NCBI RefSeq assembly: GCF_040560245.1
Contig: NZ_JAKMWP010000006.1
Length of the DNA stretch: 64,000 nucleotides
Source: Morganella sibonii
GTDB lineage: Bacteria > Pseudomonadota > Gammaproteobacteria > Enterobacterales > Enterobacteriaceae
Strand: one strand, 5' to 3'
Under the pieces are notes generated by a model. The model searched no databases, was not told the origin of the DNA, and worked only from the letters and a program-made list of their open reading frames with translations. Position 1 is the first letter of the stretch, and each line of letters opens with the position of its first letter. This document shows, one piece after another, positions 33,480-41,653 of the stretch. A program made the position numbers and the translations under genes.

Positions 33480-33818
33480 TTACTCCTGCGGTGCAGGTGC
33501 CGGGGAATTATGAGCCGTTTCCGCTGCTTCCAGGCGTTTTACCCGTTCCGCAGGAGATGACTCAGTGTTGTCTTTGCCGTCGAATGCATAATCGACCGGC
33601 GCCAGAAGGGTATCGAGCACAGCAGAGAAAGGCAGGTCAATGGCGACAATCGGTTTCATTACCCAGCCGGTTTCGTCATCCTGCAACATCGCGATGCTGT
33701 TTTTGGTGCCGGAATAGTAGCCCTCTGTCGGGCCGGTCCGGGTCATAATACTTGAGCAGCCGCCGAGTATTGTACTCAGTCCCAGCAATCCGCTTATCAT
33801 CATATATTTGCGCGTCAT
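33480..33818 (-). CDS. yidQ: YidQ/YceK-family lipoprotein (DUF1375)
   Basis: Small outer-envelope lipoprotein of 112 aa. The ATG at 33818 has AGGGA seven bases upstream and gives a short basic signal ending in the lipobox LGGC (lipidated Cys21); an earlier in-frame ATG adds five residues. The mature part has the family motifs YYSGTKNSIAML, DLPFSAVLDTLLAPVDY. The C-terminal 35 residues are charged and Ala/Pro-rich. Function is unknown. It converges with yidR. Confidence 0.88.
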   Translation of the reverse strand: MTRKYMMISGLLGLSTILGGCSSIMTRTGPTEGYYSGTKNSIAMLQDDETGWVMKPIVAIDLPFSAVLDTLLAPVDYAFDGKDNTESSPAERVKRLEAAETAHNSPAPAPQE

Positions 33819-33833
33819 AACATATCCCTGCAT

Positions 33834-34273
33834 ATACAGCGGGCGGGTACCGGTAATTATTTCACCCGACCGGCGTACTATTCCATAAATAGAGTGTACT
33901 GAGAAGTTTTTGTTTTTTTGTGTGATCCGGATTTCTGCTTACTGCCGGCGTTCTGTTACCGGCTGAAACACACAGGTTACAGACAAAGGGTATCATTCAC
34001 GGGAACTGTTTTAACAGAACCAGCAAAATAATCTGTCAGAAAATGTGACGAAATTTATTAAACAGTTCGGTTTTTTGACGCTAATACAGTGGTAATAACA
34101 GGATTATTTCAGTCATTGCGGGAAGATCTTCCGGGTAAACTGGGACGCATTACTGAACGGTATGAGGGAAATATGCCTTGTGCTTTATACCGGTCAGTGA
34201 TGTCAGTTAACAGATCCAAAGTCCTCGTTATACCTTTACCCCGTTATGCTCTTACCACATAACGGGGATTTTT
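33834..34273. other. 440-base intergenic region with an orphan plus-strand terminator
   Basis: Lies between yidQ and tag, both on the minus strand, so a plus-strand terminator here has no protein-coding partner. No supportable reading frame is present. The region upstream of the terminator is proposed below as a small RNA. Confidence 0.7.
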
Positions 34274-34275
34274 TT
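34081..34275 (+). ncRNA. Candidate small RNA ending in an orphan terminator
   Basis: The 3' end is a strong terminator: CCCCGTTATG, 9-base loop, CATAACGGGG, then A and seven T (34239-34275). On the minus strand the stem is followed by TAAAGG, so it cannot terminate tag. Because the genes on both sides run the other way, only an unannotated plus-strand transcript would use it. The 5' end is not defined: a TTGACG at 34075-34080 is a possible -35, but no good -10 follows at 17 bases. The C/U-rich stretch before the stem and the long U-run would suit an Hfq-dependent sRNA. I do not recognise it as any known sRNA. Confidence 0.35.
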
Positions 34276-34843
34276 ACCGGCAGCGGCAATGTACCAGGTG
34301 ATCATCAATCATACCGACGGCCTGCATAAAGGAATAACAGATAACCGGCCCGCAGAATTTAAATCCGCGTTTTTTCAGCGCTTTCGCCAGTGTATGAGAC
34401 AGCGGGGTATCCGCGGGGATTGTGCTGCTGTCTGTATGGTGATTAATCTGTGGTGTGTTGCCGGTGAACGCCCACAAAAATTCACTGAAATCTTCACCGG
34501 CCTCTCTCATCGCCAGATACGCTTTGGCATTACTGATAATGGCATTGATTTTTGCCCGCTGGCGGACAATGCCGGGGTTCTGCATCAGTCTGTCGGTATC
34601 CGCATCAGTCATGGCGGCGATTTTTTCCGGATCAAACTGAAAAAATGCCTGCCGGTAATTTTCACGCTTTTTCAGGATCACCAGCCAGGAAAGCCCCGCC
34701 TGCTGACCCTCAAGACAGATCATTTCAAACAGCTTGTGATTATCCCGCTCGGGGACACCCCATTCCGTGTCATGGTACTGAATATAGAGCGGATCATCAG
34801 TAACCCAGGCACAGCGGGTCTGAGCAGCAGCGGATATTGGCAT
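34274..34843 (-). CDS. tag: DNA-3-methyladenine glycosylase I
   Basis: Base-excision repair glycosylase of 189 aa that removes 3-methyladenine from DNA in the cytoplasm. The family is plain: RCAWVTDDPLYIQYHDTEWGVPERDNHKLFEMICLEGQQAGLSW at the N terminus and GPVICYSFMQAVGMIDDHLVHC at the C terminus. The zinc ligands are the Cys in RCAWV, the His in QYHDTEWG, and the C-terminal His and Cys in DDHLVHC. An eight-residue N-terminal extension precedes the conserved RCAWV. The gene is on the minus strand beside divergent glyQ. Confidence 0.95.
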   Translation of the reverse strand: MPISAAAQTRCAWVTDDPLYIQYHDTEWGVPERDNHKLFEMICLEGQQAGLSWLVILKKRENYRQAFFQFDPEKIAAMTDADTDRLMQNPGIVRQRAKINAIISNAKAYLAMREAGEDFSEFLWAFTGNTPQINHHTDSSTIPADTPLSHTLAKALKKRGFKFCGPVICYSFMQAVGMIDDHLVHCRCR

Positions 34844-35029
34844 TTAAGTTCTCCCGGAAAACGGCGTTTTCATTAATTTATACTGGATAAATATCCATGT
34901 AAACGGGGATGTTCCCGGTTTTTCGATCCGGGCGGAAAAAGATCAGAGAAGCGCTGTATAGTCCGGCGGTCAGAGGGTATACTGAATGACTTTTATTTTA
35001 TTATTCATTTTCTCGCGTGCGGATCCAAC

Positions 35030-35938
35030 ATGCAAAAGTTTGATACCAAAACCTTCCAGGGTCTTATCCTGACATTACAGGATTACTGGGCGCGCCAGGG
35101 CTGTACCATTGTTCAACCACTGGACATGGAAGTCGGCGCCGGCACTTCACACCCGATGACGTGTCTGAGAGCGTTAGGGCCGGAGCCGATTGCGGCGGCC
35201 TATGTGCAGCCATCCCGTCGTCCGACGGACGGCCGTTACGGGGAAAACCCGAACCGCCTGCAGCACTATTATCAGTTTCAGGTCATCATCAAACCGTCTC
35301 CGGATAACATCCAGGAACTGTATCTCGGCTCGCTGAAAGAGCTGGGTATTGACCCGACGGTCCATGACATCCGTTTTGTTGAAGATAACTGGGAAAACCC
35401 GACGCTGGGTGCCTGGGGTTTAGGCTGGGAAGTCTGGCTGAACGGGATGGAAGTCACTCAGTTCACTTACTTCCAGCAGGTCGGCGGCCTGGAGTGCAAA
35501 CCGGTTACCGGGGAAGTCACTTATGGTCTGGAGCGTCTGGCGATGTATATCCAGGGCGTGGACAGCGTTTACGATCTGGTCTGGTGTGACGGCCCGCTGG
35601 GCAAAACCACCTATGGTGATATCTATCATCAGAACGAGGTAGAGCAATCCACGTATAATTTTGAATACGCGGATGTGGATTTCTTATTCACCTGTTTTGA
35701 ACAGTATGAAAAAGAAGCGCAGGCGCTGCTGGCACTGGAAACTCCGCTGCCGTTACCGGCCTACGAACGTATTCTGAAAGCGGCTCACTCTTTCAACCTG
35801 CTTGATGCGCGTAAAGCGATTTCGGTGACGGAACGTCAGCGTTATATCCTGCGTATCCGTACCCTGACCAAAGCCGTTGCCGAAGCTTACTATGCCTCCC
35901 GTGAGGCACTGGGCTTCCCGATGTGTAAAAAGAACTAA
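35030..35938 (+). CDS. glyQ: Glycyl-tRNA synthetase alpha subunit
   Basis: Catalytic alpha subunit of 302 aa of the bacterial alpha2beta2 glycyl-tRNA synthetase, which charges tRNA-Gly. Class II core motifs are visible in VQPLDMEVGAGTSHPMTCLRALGPEP, RPTDGRYGENPNRLQHYYQFQVI and CKPVTGEVTYGLERLAMYIQ (motif 3). The start at 35030 gives MQKFDTKTFQGLIL, the E. coli start. glyS follows after nine bases. Confidence 0.98.
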   Translation: MQKFDTKTFQGLILTLQDYWARQGCTIVQPLDMEVGAGTSHPMTCLRALGPEPIAAAYVQPSRRPTDGRYGENPNRLQHYYQFQVIIKPSPDNIQELYLGSLKELGIDPTVHDIRFVEDNWENPTLGAWGLGWEVWLNGMEVTQFTYFQQVGGLECKPVTGEVTYGLERLAMYIQGVDSVYDLVWCDGPLGKTTYGDIYHQNEVEQSTYNFEYADVDFLFTCFEQYEKEAQALLALETPLPLPAYERILKAAHSFNLLDARKAISVTERQRYILRIRTLTKAVAEAYYASREALGFPMCKKN

Positions 35939-35947
35939 GAGGCTGTC

Positions 35948-38017
35948 ATGACACAACAGACTTTCCTGACGGAAATCGGCACAGAAGAGTTACCGCCGAA
36001 GGCGCTTCGTTCTCTTGCTGAATCTTTTGCGGCTAACCTGACCGCAGAACTGGCCGCGGCTAACCTGGCTCACGGTGATGTGACCTGGTACGCGGCTCCG
36101 CGCCGCCTGGCGGTAAAAATTGCCGGTCTGGCGGAATCTGCCGCTGATCGCGAAGTGGAAAAACGCGGCCCCGCGATTGCTCAGGCATTTGATGCCGAAG
36201 GCAAACCGACCAAAGCTGCGGAAGGCTGGGCCCGCGGTTGCGGGATCACCGTTGATCAGGCTGATCGCATGGTCACTGATAAAGGTGAATGGCTGCTGTA
36301 CCGTGCGGTGGAAAAAGGGAACAACGCCAAAGAATTACTGGCCGGTATGGTCAGCCGTGCGCTGGCCAAACTGCCGATCCCGAAACTGATGCGCTGGGGT
36401 GATAAAGAGACTCACTTTGTACGTCCGGTTCATACCGTCACAATGCTGATGGGTGCGGATGTTATTCCGGGTGAAGTCCTGGGGATCACTTCTGACCGCG
36501 TTATCCGTGGTCACCGCTTTATGGGTGAAGCGGAATTCACTATCGCGCATGCGGATGAATATCCGGCTATTCTGGAAACCCGCGGTAAAGTGATGTCGGA
36601 TTACGATGCCCGTAAAGCCATGATTAAACGCGACGCGGAAAAAGCTGCACAGGCACTGGGCGGCGTGGCTGATCTGACTGACAGCCTGCTGGAGGAAGTC
36701 ACCTCGCTGGTGGAATGGCCGGTTGTGCTGACAGCAAAATTCGAGGAAAAATTCCTCGAAGTTCCGTCAGAAGCGCTGGTTTACACCATGAAAGGTGACC
36801 AGAAGTACTTCCCGGTTTACGACAAAAACGGCAACCTGATGCCGAACTTTATCTTTGTCGCTAACATCGAGTCTTCTGACCCGGTACAGATCATCAGCGG
36901 GAACGAAAAAGTGGTTCGCCCGCGTCTGGCAGATGCTGAATTCTTCTTTAAAACCGACTGTAAAAAACGTCTGGAAGATAACCTGCCGCGTCTGAGCACC
37001 GTTCTGTTCCAGCAGCAGCTGGGCACACTGCGTGATAAAACAGATCGCCTTGAAGCGCTCGCAGGCTGGATTGCCGGGCAGATTGGTGCAGATGTGAATC
37101 ACGCCACCCGTGCGGGTCTGCTGGCCAAATGTGACCTGATGACCAACATGGTCTTTGAATTCACCGACACCCAGGGTGTGATGGGGATGCACTATGCACG
37201 CTATGACGGTGAATCTGAAGATGTGGCACTGGCACTGAAAGAGCAGTATCAGCCGCGTTATGCCGGTGATAGCCTGCCGTCAACGCCGGTTTCTGATGCA
37301 CTGGCGATTGCCGATAAAATGGATACCCTGGCGGGGATCTTCGGTATCGGCCAGCATCCGAAAGGGGACAAAGACCCGTTTGCACTGCGTCGTGCCGCGC
37401 TCGGTGTGCTGCGTATCATCGTTGAGAAAGGTTACAACCTCGACCTGGAAACACTGACACAGGAAGCGGTTCGTCTGTATGGCGATAAGCTGACGAACGC
37501 AAATGTGGTCACTGACGTGGTTGACTTCATGTTAGGCCGTTTCCGTGCCTGGTATCAGGAACAAGGTTATGCGATTGATACTATCCAGGCTGTTCTGGCG
37601 CGCCGCCCGACCCGCCCTGCGGACTTTGATGCCCGCATGAAAGCGGTCACTCACTTCCGCACACTGGACGAAGCAGCAGCTCTGGCCGCAGCGAACAAGC
37701 GTGTATCTAACATTCTGTCGAAGAGTGATGATGCACTGAATGATGCGGTTCTGGCGTCATTAATGAATGCACCGGAAGAGATCCGTCTGGCTGCGTATGT
37801 GACTGACCTGAAAACCCAGCTGGCTCCGCTTTACGCGGAAGGCAAATATCAGGAAGCGCTGACTGAACTGGCTTCTCTGCGCGAATCAGTGGATGCGTTC
37901 TTTGATAGCGTGATGGTGATGGATAAGGATGATAATATCCGCCGCAACCGTCTGACATTATTAAATGAACTGCGTAACCTGTTCCTGGGGGTCGCGGATA
38001 TTTCGCTGTTGCAGTGA
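35948..38017 (+). CDS. glyS: Glycyl-tRNA synthetase beta subunit
   Basis: Beta subunit of 689 aa (E. coli 689), needed for tRNA binding by the glyQS enzyme. It starts MTQQTFLTEIGTEELPPKALRSLAESF, has an HD-like and B3/4-like middle region, and a C-terminal anticodon-binding helical domain (LTLLNELRNLFLGVADISLLQ). Length and both termini match the family. It forms an operon with glyQ and ends in a terminator shared with the convergent tpsA. Confidence 0.98.
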   Translation: MTQQTFLTEIGTEELPPKALRSLAESFAANLTAELAAANLAHGDVTWYAAPRRLAVKIAGLAESAADREVEKRGPAIAQAFDAEGKPTKAAEGWARGCGITVDQADRMVTDKGEWLLYRAVEKGNNAKELLAGMVSRALAKLPIPKLMRWGDKETHFVRPVHTVTMLMGADVIPGEVLGITSDRVIRGHRFMGEAEFTIAHADEYPAILETRGKVMSDYDARKAMIKRDAEKAAQALGGVADLTDSLLEEVTSLVEWPVVLTAKFEEKFLEVPSEALVYTMKGDQKYFPVYDKNGNLMPNFIFVANIESSDPVQIISGNEKVVRPRLADAEFFFKTDCKKRLEDNLPRLSTVLFQQQLGTLRDKTDRLEALAGWIAGQIGADVNHATRAGLLAKCDLMTNMVFEFTDTQGVMGMHYARYDGESEDVALALKEQYQPRYAGDSLPSTPVSDALAIADKMDTLAGIFGIGQHPKGDKDPFALRRAALGVLRIIVEKGYNLDLETLTQEAVRLYGDKLTNANVVTDVVDFMLGRFRAWYQEQGYAIDTIQAVLARRPTRPADFDARMKAVTHFRTLDEAAALAAANKRVSNILSKSDDALNDAVLASLMNAPEEIRLAAYVTDLKTQLAPLYAEGKYQEALTELASLRESVDAFFDSVMVMDKDDNIRRNRLTLLNELRNLFLGVADISLLQ

Positions 38018-38048
38018 TTTATTCACAGACAGTGATGTTACAGAATAG

Positions 38049-38076
38049 AGCCCGGTCTGACCGGGCTTTATTTTTT
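38049..38076 (+). terminator. Terminator after glyS
   Basis: AGCCCGGT, a 3-base loop, ACCGGGCT, then TTA and six T. Its T-run overlaps the stop codon of the convergent tpsA. Confidence 0.9.
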
Positions 38077-39166
38077 ACTGACCAGACAACAGTAATGCAT
38101 CTTTTGTTTGCCGGATATCCATTTTATTCAGCTCAATATCCTGTTTTCCGCTGATATAATTGGTACCGTCAAAAATCAGGGTGAAATCGTTGATCGGACT
38201 TTTCGGATTACGGTAGTTTGTTTTCATCTGACCATCATTTTCAATGCTGCTGTTACTCATAATAGTATTCATCAGCAATGTATTAATTTTACCTGATGAA
38301 TGATTTTCAAATATGGAATGATACAGATCCATTGTCAGTTGGTTATGGCCGTACATCGGTGTTTTTTCCGGGTCAGTTAACTGTAATTCAGGCCCTATGG
38401 TCACTTGTCCTGCATTCGATACTTGTGCAGCAGCAGAATGAATATACATATTATCCGCTTTGATATGACTATTTGCTTTGATATTCATGAAGTTATTGGT
38501 GTCTTTTCTGTTTTCCAAAGAGTAATCCGGATTTATCATTTCCAGATCACGAATACCGCTGTTCGTTTTTTTCAGATCATAGTGTCCGATATAGGTCGCC
38601 AGATTCCTGGTTTTCAGCTGACTGTTTTTAACATCAATGGCAGCGGCAATTAATGTAAATTTGCCGGTATCAGCAAAATGTTGTTCTGCAGTATTCAGCA
38701 TACGGATTTTTCCGCCGATATTCCGGTAACCGGAAAATTGCCCGTCAGGTGTCAGGCTGACATTACCGGCAGCCATACTGAAACTGTTAATACCGGAAAC
38801 ACTGCATCCGTTACAGGCAATACCGTTCGGGTTGGCAATAATCAGATGAGCTTTTTTACCATCGACATGCATATTACCGCGCAGTTGTGATTTTTCGGTT
38901 GAAAGCACTTCGTTAATAATTGTCCCGGCACCAGCTTCACGGTTATTAAATACCACACCATGTTTATTAACATTAAACTGATCGTAGGCATTATAAGAAA
39001 CACCGTGTGTGTTTGCCGGTGCGATATCAATGGTAGTTTTGTTTTTATGGCGGGTGACCTGAGTCGTCTCTGCGGATACCGGATTAACGGTAATACCGGC
39101 TGCTGAGGCAAACTGAGCGAGTAAAAGGGCACTGCTGATAACGGATAGCTTCACTATTTTTTGCAT
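38075..39166 (-). CDS. Very short TpsA-type secreted protein (TPS domain, ShlA/HpmA-like)
   Basis: Two-partner secretion exoprotein of only 363 aa, against about 1,600 for the haemolysins ShlA and HpmA. I take the ATG at 39166, with AGGGAG six bases upstream. A signal peptide (residues 1-22) precedes a TPS domain with the NPNGI motif (112-116) and the CxxC pair ACNGC (Cys118, Cys121) found in the ShlA/HpmA cytolysin branch. After the TPS domain only about 100 residues of beta-helix-like sequence remain. The stop sits in the glyS terminator. The cognate transporter gene lies divergently at 39676, beyond a tRNA. It may be a natural short TpsA or a stable remnant of a longer gene. Confidence 0.85.
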   Translation of the reverse strand: MQKIVKLSVISSALLLAQFASAAGITVNPVSAETTQVTRHKNKTTIDIAPANTHGVSYNAYDQFNVNKHGVVFNNREAGAGTIINEVLSTEKSQLRGNMHVDGKKAHLIIANPNGIACNGCSVSGINSFSMAAGNVSLTPDGQFSGYRNIGGKIRMLNTAEQHFADTGKFTLIAAAIDVKNSQLKTRNLATYIGHYDLKKTNSGIRDLEMINPDYSLENRKDTNNFMNIKANSHIKADNMYIHSAAAQVSNAGQVTIGPELQLTDPEKTPMYGHNQLTMDLYHSIFENHSSGKINTLLMNTIMSNSSIENDGQMKTNYRNPKSPINDFTLIFDGTNYISGKQDIELNKMDIRQTKDALLLSGQ

Positions 39167-39392
39167 AACCACTCCCTGGTTGTTGTTGAGATATAAAAAA
39201 CACAGGCAGAATAAATAAAGTCTCTGCTGACAGATATGAATGAAGTGGTTATTTTTTGTCAGTTTTCAGCATTCCGATAGCAAATAAAAAACATATCGTT
39301 TACCAATAAGCGGAGAGAAAACAGAAATTTGGCTGATAAACCGGCGAAATAAAAATAATACGGCGAAAAACAAAAAATTCCGGTTCCGGCTC

Positions 39393-39421
39393 TTGACGTT
39401 TATCCTTTCCGGCAGTAATAT
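39393..39421 (+). promoter_or_regulatory. Promoter of tRNA-Pro
   Basis: TTGACG at 39393-39398, a 17-base spacer, TAATAT at 39416-39421, then a GC-rich discriminator before the tRNA. This is a near-consensus sigma-70 stable-RNA promoter. Confidence 0.8.
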
Positions 39422-39433
39422 CCATCCCGCTTT

Positions 39434-39510
39434 CGGCGAGTAGCGCAGCTTGGTAGCGCAACTGGTTTGGGACCAGTGGGTCGTAGGTTCGAATCCTATC
39501 TCGCCGACCA
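39434..39510 (+). tRNA. tRNA-Pro (anticodon UGG)
   Basis: 77-base tRNA gene with encoded CCA. The acceptor CGGCGAG pairs with CTCGCCG; the anticodon stem ACTGG/CCAGT encloses loop TTTGGGA with anticodon TGG; GGTTCGAATCC is the T arm. It nearly matches E. coli proM. It lies near dppA, where E. coli carries proK (CGG). A promoter and a terminator flank it closely. Confidence 0.97.
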
Positions 39511-39520
39511 TATTAAGAAA

Positions 39521-39546
39521 AACCCTGCTTTTACAGCAGGGTTTTT
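39521..39546 (+). terminator. Terminator after tRNA-Pro
   Basis: AACCCTGCT, a 5-base loop, AGCAGGGTT and a T-run, 11 bases after the tRNA. Confidence 0.88.
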
Positions 39547-39675
39547 TGCTTTTCAGCATCCTTGCATTCTTCTCTTATCTGCTGCTTTCAAAAATTACGC
39601 TGCTTTTTTGATATCGCTGTTTTCTGTTATCCGTTTAACTGCCCGCTGAAAGGATTTCATCAGACGGACGGATAC

Positions 39676-41223
39676 ATGATAAAAAAAACAGTGGTTGCTG
39701 TTGCGATGGCGGCCTGTGGCTGTGCATGGGGCAGCACTTACACCTCTTCTGCGGTTTCTCCGGCCTCCTGCGCCATACTGTCAGAGGTGGTGATTGAACA
39801 GCGGGAATTAATCGGGCCGTCTTATCTGGCGGATCAATTTGAAAAGAATATTACCGGACACTGTCTGACATCAGAACAGATGGCGGAAGCGGTTATTGCG
39901 CTGGAGTCAGCGGTGCACGAGGCCGGGTTCATCACGGCACAAATCAGTGTGCCGCCGCAGAATGTCAGTGACGGTACGCTGACACTCCACTATCAGCCCG
40001 GTTATCTGAGCGGTTACCGCGATAAGGAAAGCGGGGATACACGATTCGGCCTGAATCTGATTTTTCCGCAGCGGGCTGACGGACAACTAAATATCCGCGA
40101 TACCGAACAGGGGATGGCACATCTGAATCAGCTGCCGGGGCTCGGTGCTCAGGCGGCAGTGGAACCCGATCCGCTTAATCCCGGCAACAGTGTGATCACG
40201 ATTACACAGCAGAAAAAACGCAGCATAAGTGGTTCGCTTGAAGTCAATAATCATGGCAGCCGATCAACCGGTAACAGGCAGATAAGCAACCGGCTCAGTA
40301 TTGAGAATCCGTTGCAGCTATATGATCGCCTGTTTATTTATACCCAGCGGGATATGGATCGCGATCATTCCGCCGGCGTGAAATTTATTTATGGTCAGTA
40401 CCGGATCCCTTTCCGGCACTGGGAGTTTACGGCAGGCGGCAGTTATATTGAGCAAAAGCAGCAATACCCGGTATACCGGGGATCACTGGACTATTTTACC
40501 CGCAGTAAAACACTGGATCTGAATCTCGGCCGCAAACTGTTTCTGACCCCCGTGCATGATGTCACTCTCAGCAGCGGAATTTCTGCGGTAACCCGGCAGG
40601 TTACGCTCGGGCACTCGCCACTGATATTACCTGAGCGCCGTTCTGTTTACTGGAATACCGGGCTGAACCATCGCTGGTATCATCCGGCATTCACCTTTCA
40701 GTATCAGGTTCAGTATAAGCATTCGCTGAACCGTTTTGGTGCTCTGCCGGTAACAGAAAAAAAACTGAAACCGACCCGGCAACTGATGGCGGAAACAACA
40801 CTGACAGTGCCGTTCCGTCTGGCCGGTCTGCCGTTTTATTATGAAAATGTGATGCGCGGCTCCGTCAATGCGGATAAAGCGGATGAGATGGATTATGAAT
40901 CGCTGAGCGGCCGCTATTCGGTCCGCGGTTATCCTTTTTCCCACAGCATGAGCGCTGCGCGGGTATTTATCAGCCGTAATGAGGTGGTCTGGCAGCAGGT
41001 ATTGCCGGGGCATAACCTCTATCTGGCGGCGGATGCCGCTCTGCCCGGGATGAAAATTGCCGGGGGTGCGCGGTCTCATGGCCTGGCAGGTACAGAGATC
41101 GGAATCAGAGGTGCTTATAAGTCACTGGGTTATCAGGTTTTTGCCGGTATGCCGCTGAAAGAGGCTGAAGGTGTGCGGGCATTCTCCCCGGAGGGCGGGG
41201 TCTCGGTCAGCGTCAGTTACTGA
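39676..41223 (+). CDS. TpsB-type outer membrane transporter (ShlB/FhaC family)
   Basis: Outer membrane secretion pore of 515 aa for a two-partner secretion system. The ATG at 39676 begins a signal peptide (MIKKTVVAVAMAACGCAWG). The N-terminal periplasmic half contains the POTRA-like region (CLTSEQMAEAVIALESAVHEAGFITAQISVPPQNVSDGTL). The C-terminal half is a 16-strand-type barrel and carries the VRGY motif (SVRGYPFSHSM), the conserved L6 hairpin of the Omp85/TpsB family, and ends in an aromatic residue (VSVSVSY). It is complete. The likely substrate is the short TpsA at 38075-39166, transcribed in the other direction; TPS pairs normally share one operon. Confidence 0.92.
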   Translation: MIKKTVVAVAMAACGCAWGSTYTSSAVSPASCAILSEVVIEQRELIGPSYLADQFEKNITGHCLTSEQMAEAVIALESAVHEAGFITAQISVPPQNVSDGTLTLHYQPGYLSGYRDKESGDTRFGLNLIFPQRADGQLNIRDTEQGMAHLNQLPGLGAQAAVEPDPLNPGNSVITITQQKKRSISGSLEVNNHGSRSTGNRQISNRLSIENPLQLYDRLFIYTQRDMDRDHSAGVKFIYGQYRIPFRHWEFTAGGSYIEQKQQYPVYRGSLDYFTRSKTLDLNLGRKLFLTPVHDVTLSSGISAVTRQVTLGHSPLILPERRSVYWNTGLNHRWYHPAFTFQYQVQYKHSLNRFGALPVTEKKLKPTRQLMAETTLTVPFRLAGLPFYYENVMRGSVNADKADEMDYESLSGRYSVRGYPFSHSMSAARVFISRNEVVWQQVLPGHNLYLAADAALPGMKIAGGARSHGLAGTEIGIRGAYKSLGYQVFAGMPLKEAEGVRAFSPEGGVSVSVSY

Positions 41224-41653
41224 CGATAATTGCTTTCGTTACGTGATAGTTCCGCTGTATATCAGGCCGGAAGCGGATTACAGCGGCAAACGTGGCAAAA
41301 GGTGCAACGGAAAACACTGTGACAATGATATCAGACAAAATAATCGCGCAGTAATTAAGCATTCAGTCACAAAATCCGGATAATTTTTGTCAGCTGTTTA
41401 TTCTGTGAACATTTTGCCGGGCAGGTGAATAAATGCTCAGTTGTGCGCCTGCTCAAACATTTTAGCTGTTTTTGTTACTAAAACGTTTGATTTATGTGTT
41501 TTATGTGTAGTCATCATCCATAGTCAATAGTATTGACTGCCTCTGTGACAGTTGATTTAGTGAAGTGTCAGAAAATAATAAACAAACTGAAATCTGTGGT
41601 CCGGTGCTGCCGGACGACAGAGCAAACACGACATTCAACGACAGGCGGAGATA
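41224..41653 (+). other. dppA upstream region and leader
   Basis: 430 bases without a gene. It must hold the dpp promoter and probably a long leader, as in E. coli. A LacI/PurR-type core (AAACGTTT in ACTAAAACGTTTGATT, 41477-41492) is visible but matches the PurR box only partly. No terminator for tpsB is obvious. Confidence 0.6.

Noticed and set aside
39434..39510. tRNA-Pro as attachment site of a genomic island
   Set aside because: No integrase gene and no repeat of the tRNA 3' end nearby. The TPS genes alone do not show an island.
41477..41492. PurR box upstream of dppA
   Set aside because: Only the AAACGTTT core matches; flanking positions differ from the PurR pattern, unlike the two clear boxes before adeP and xanP.
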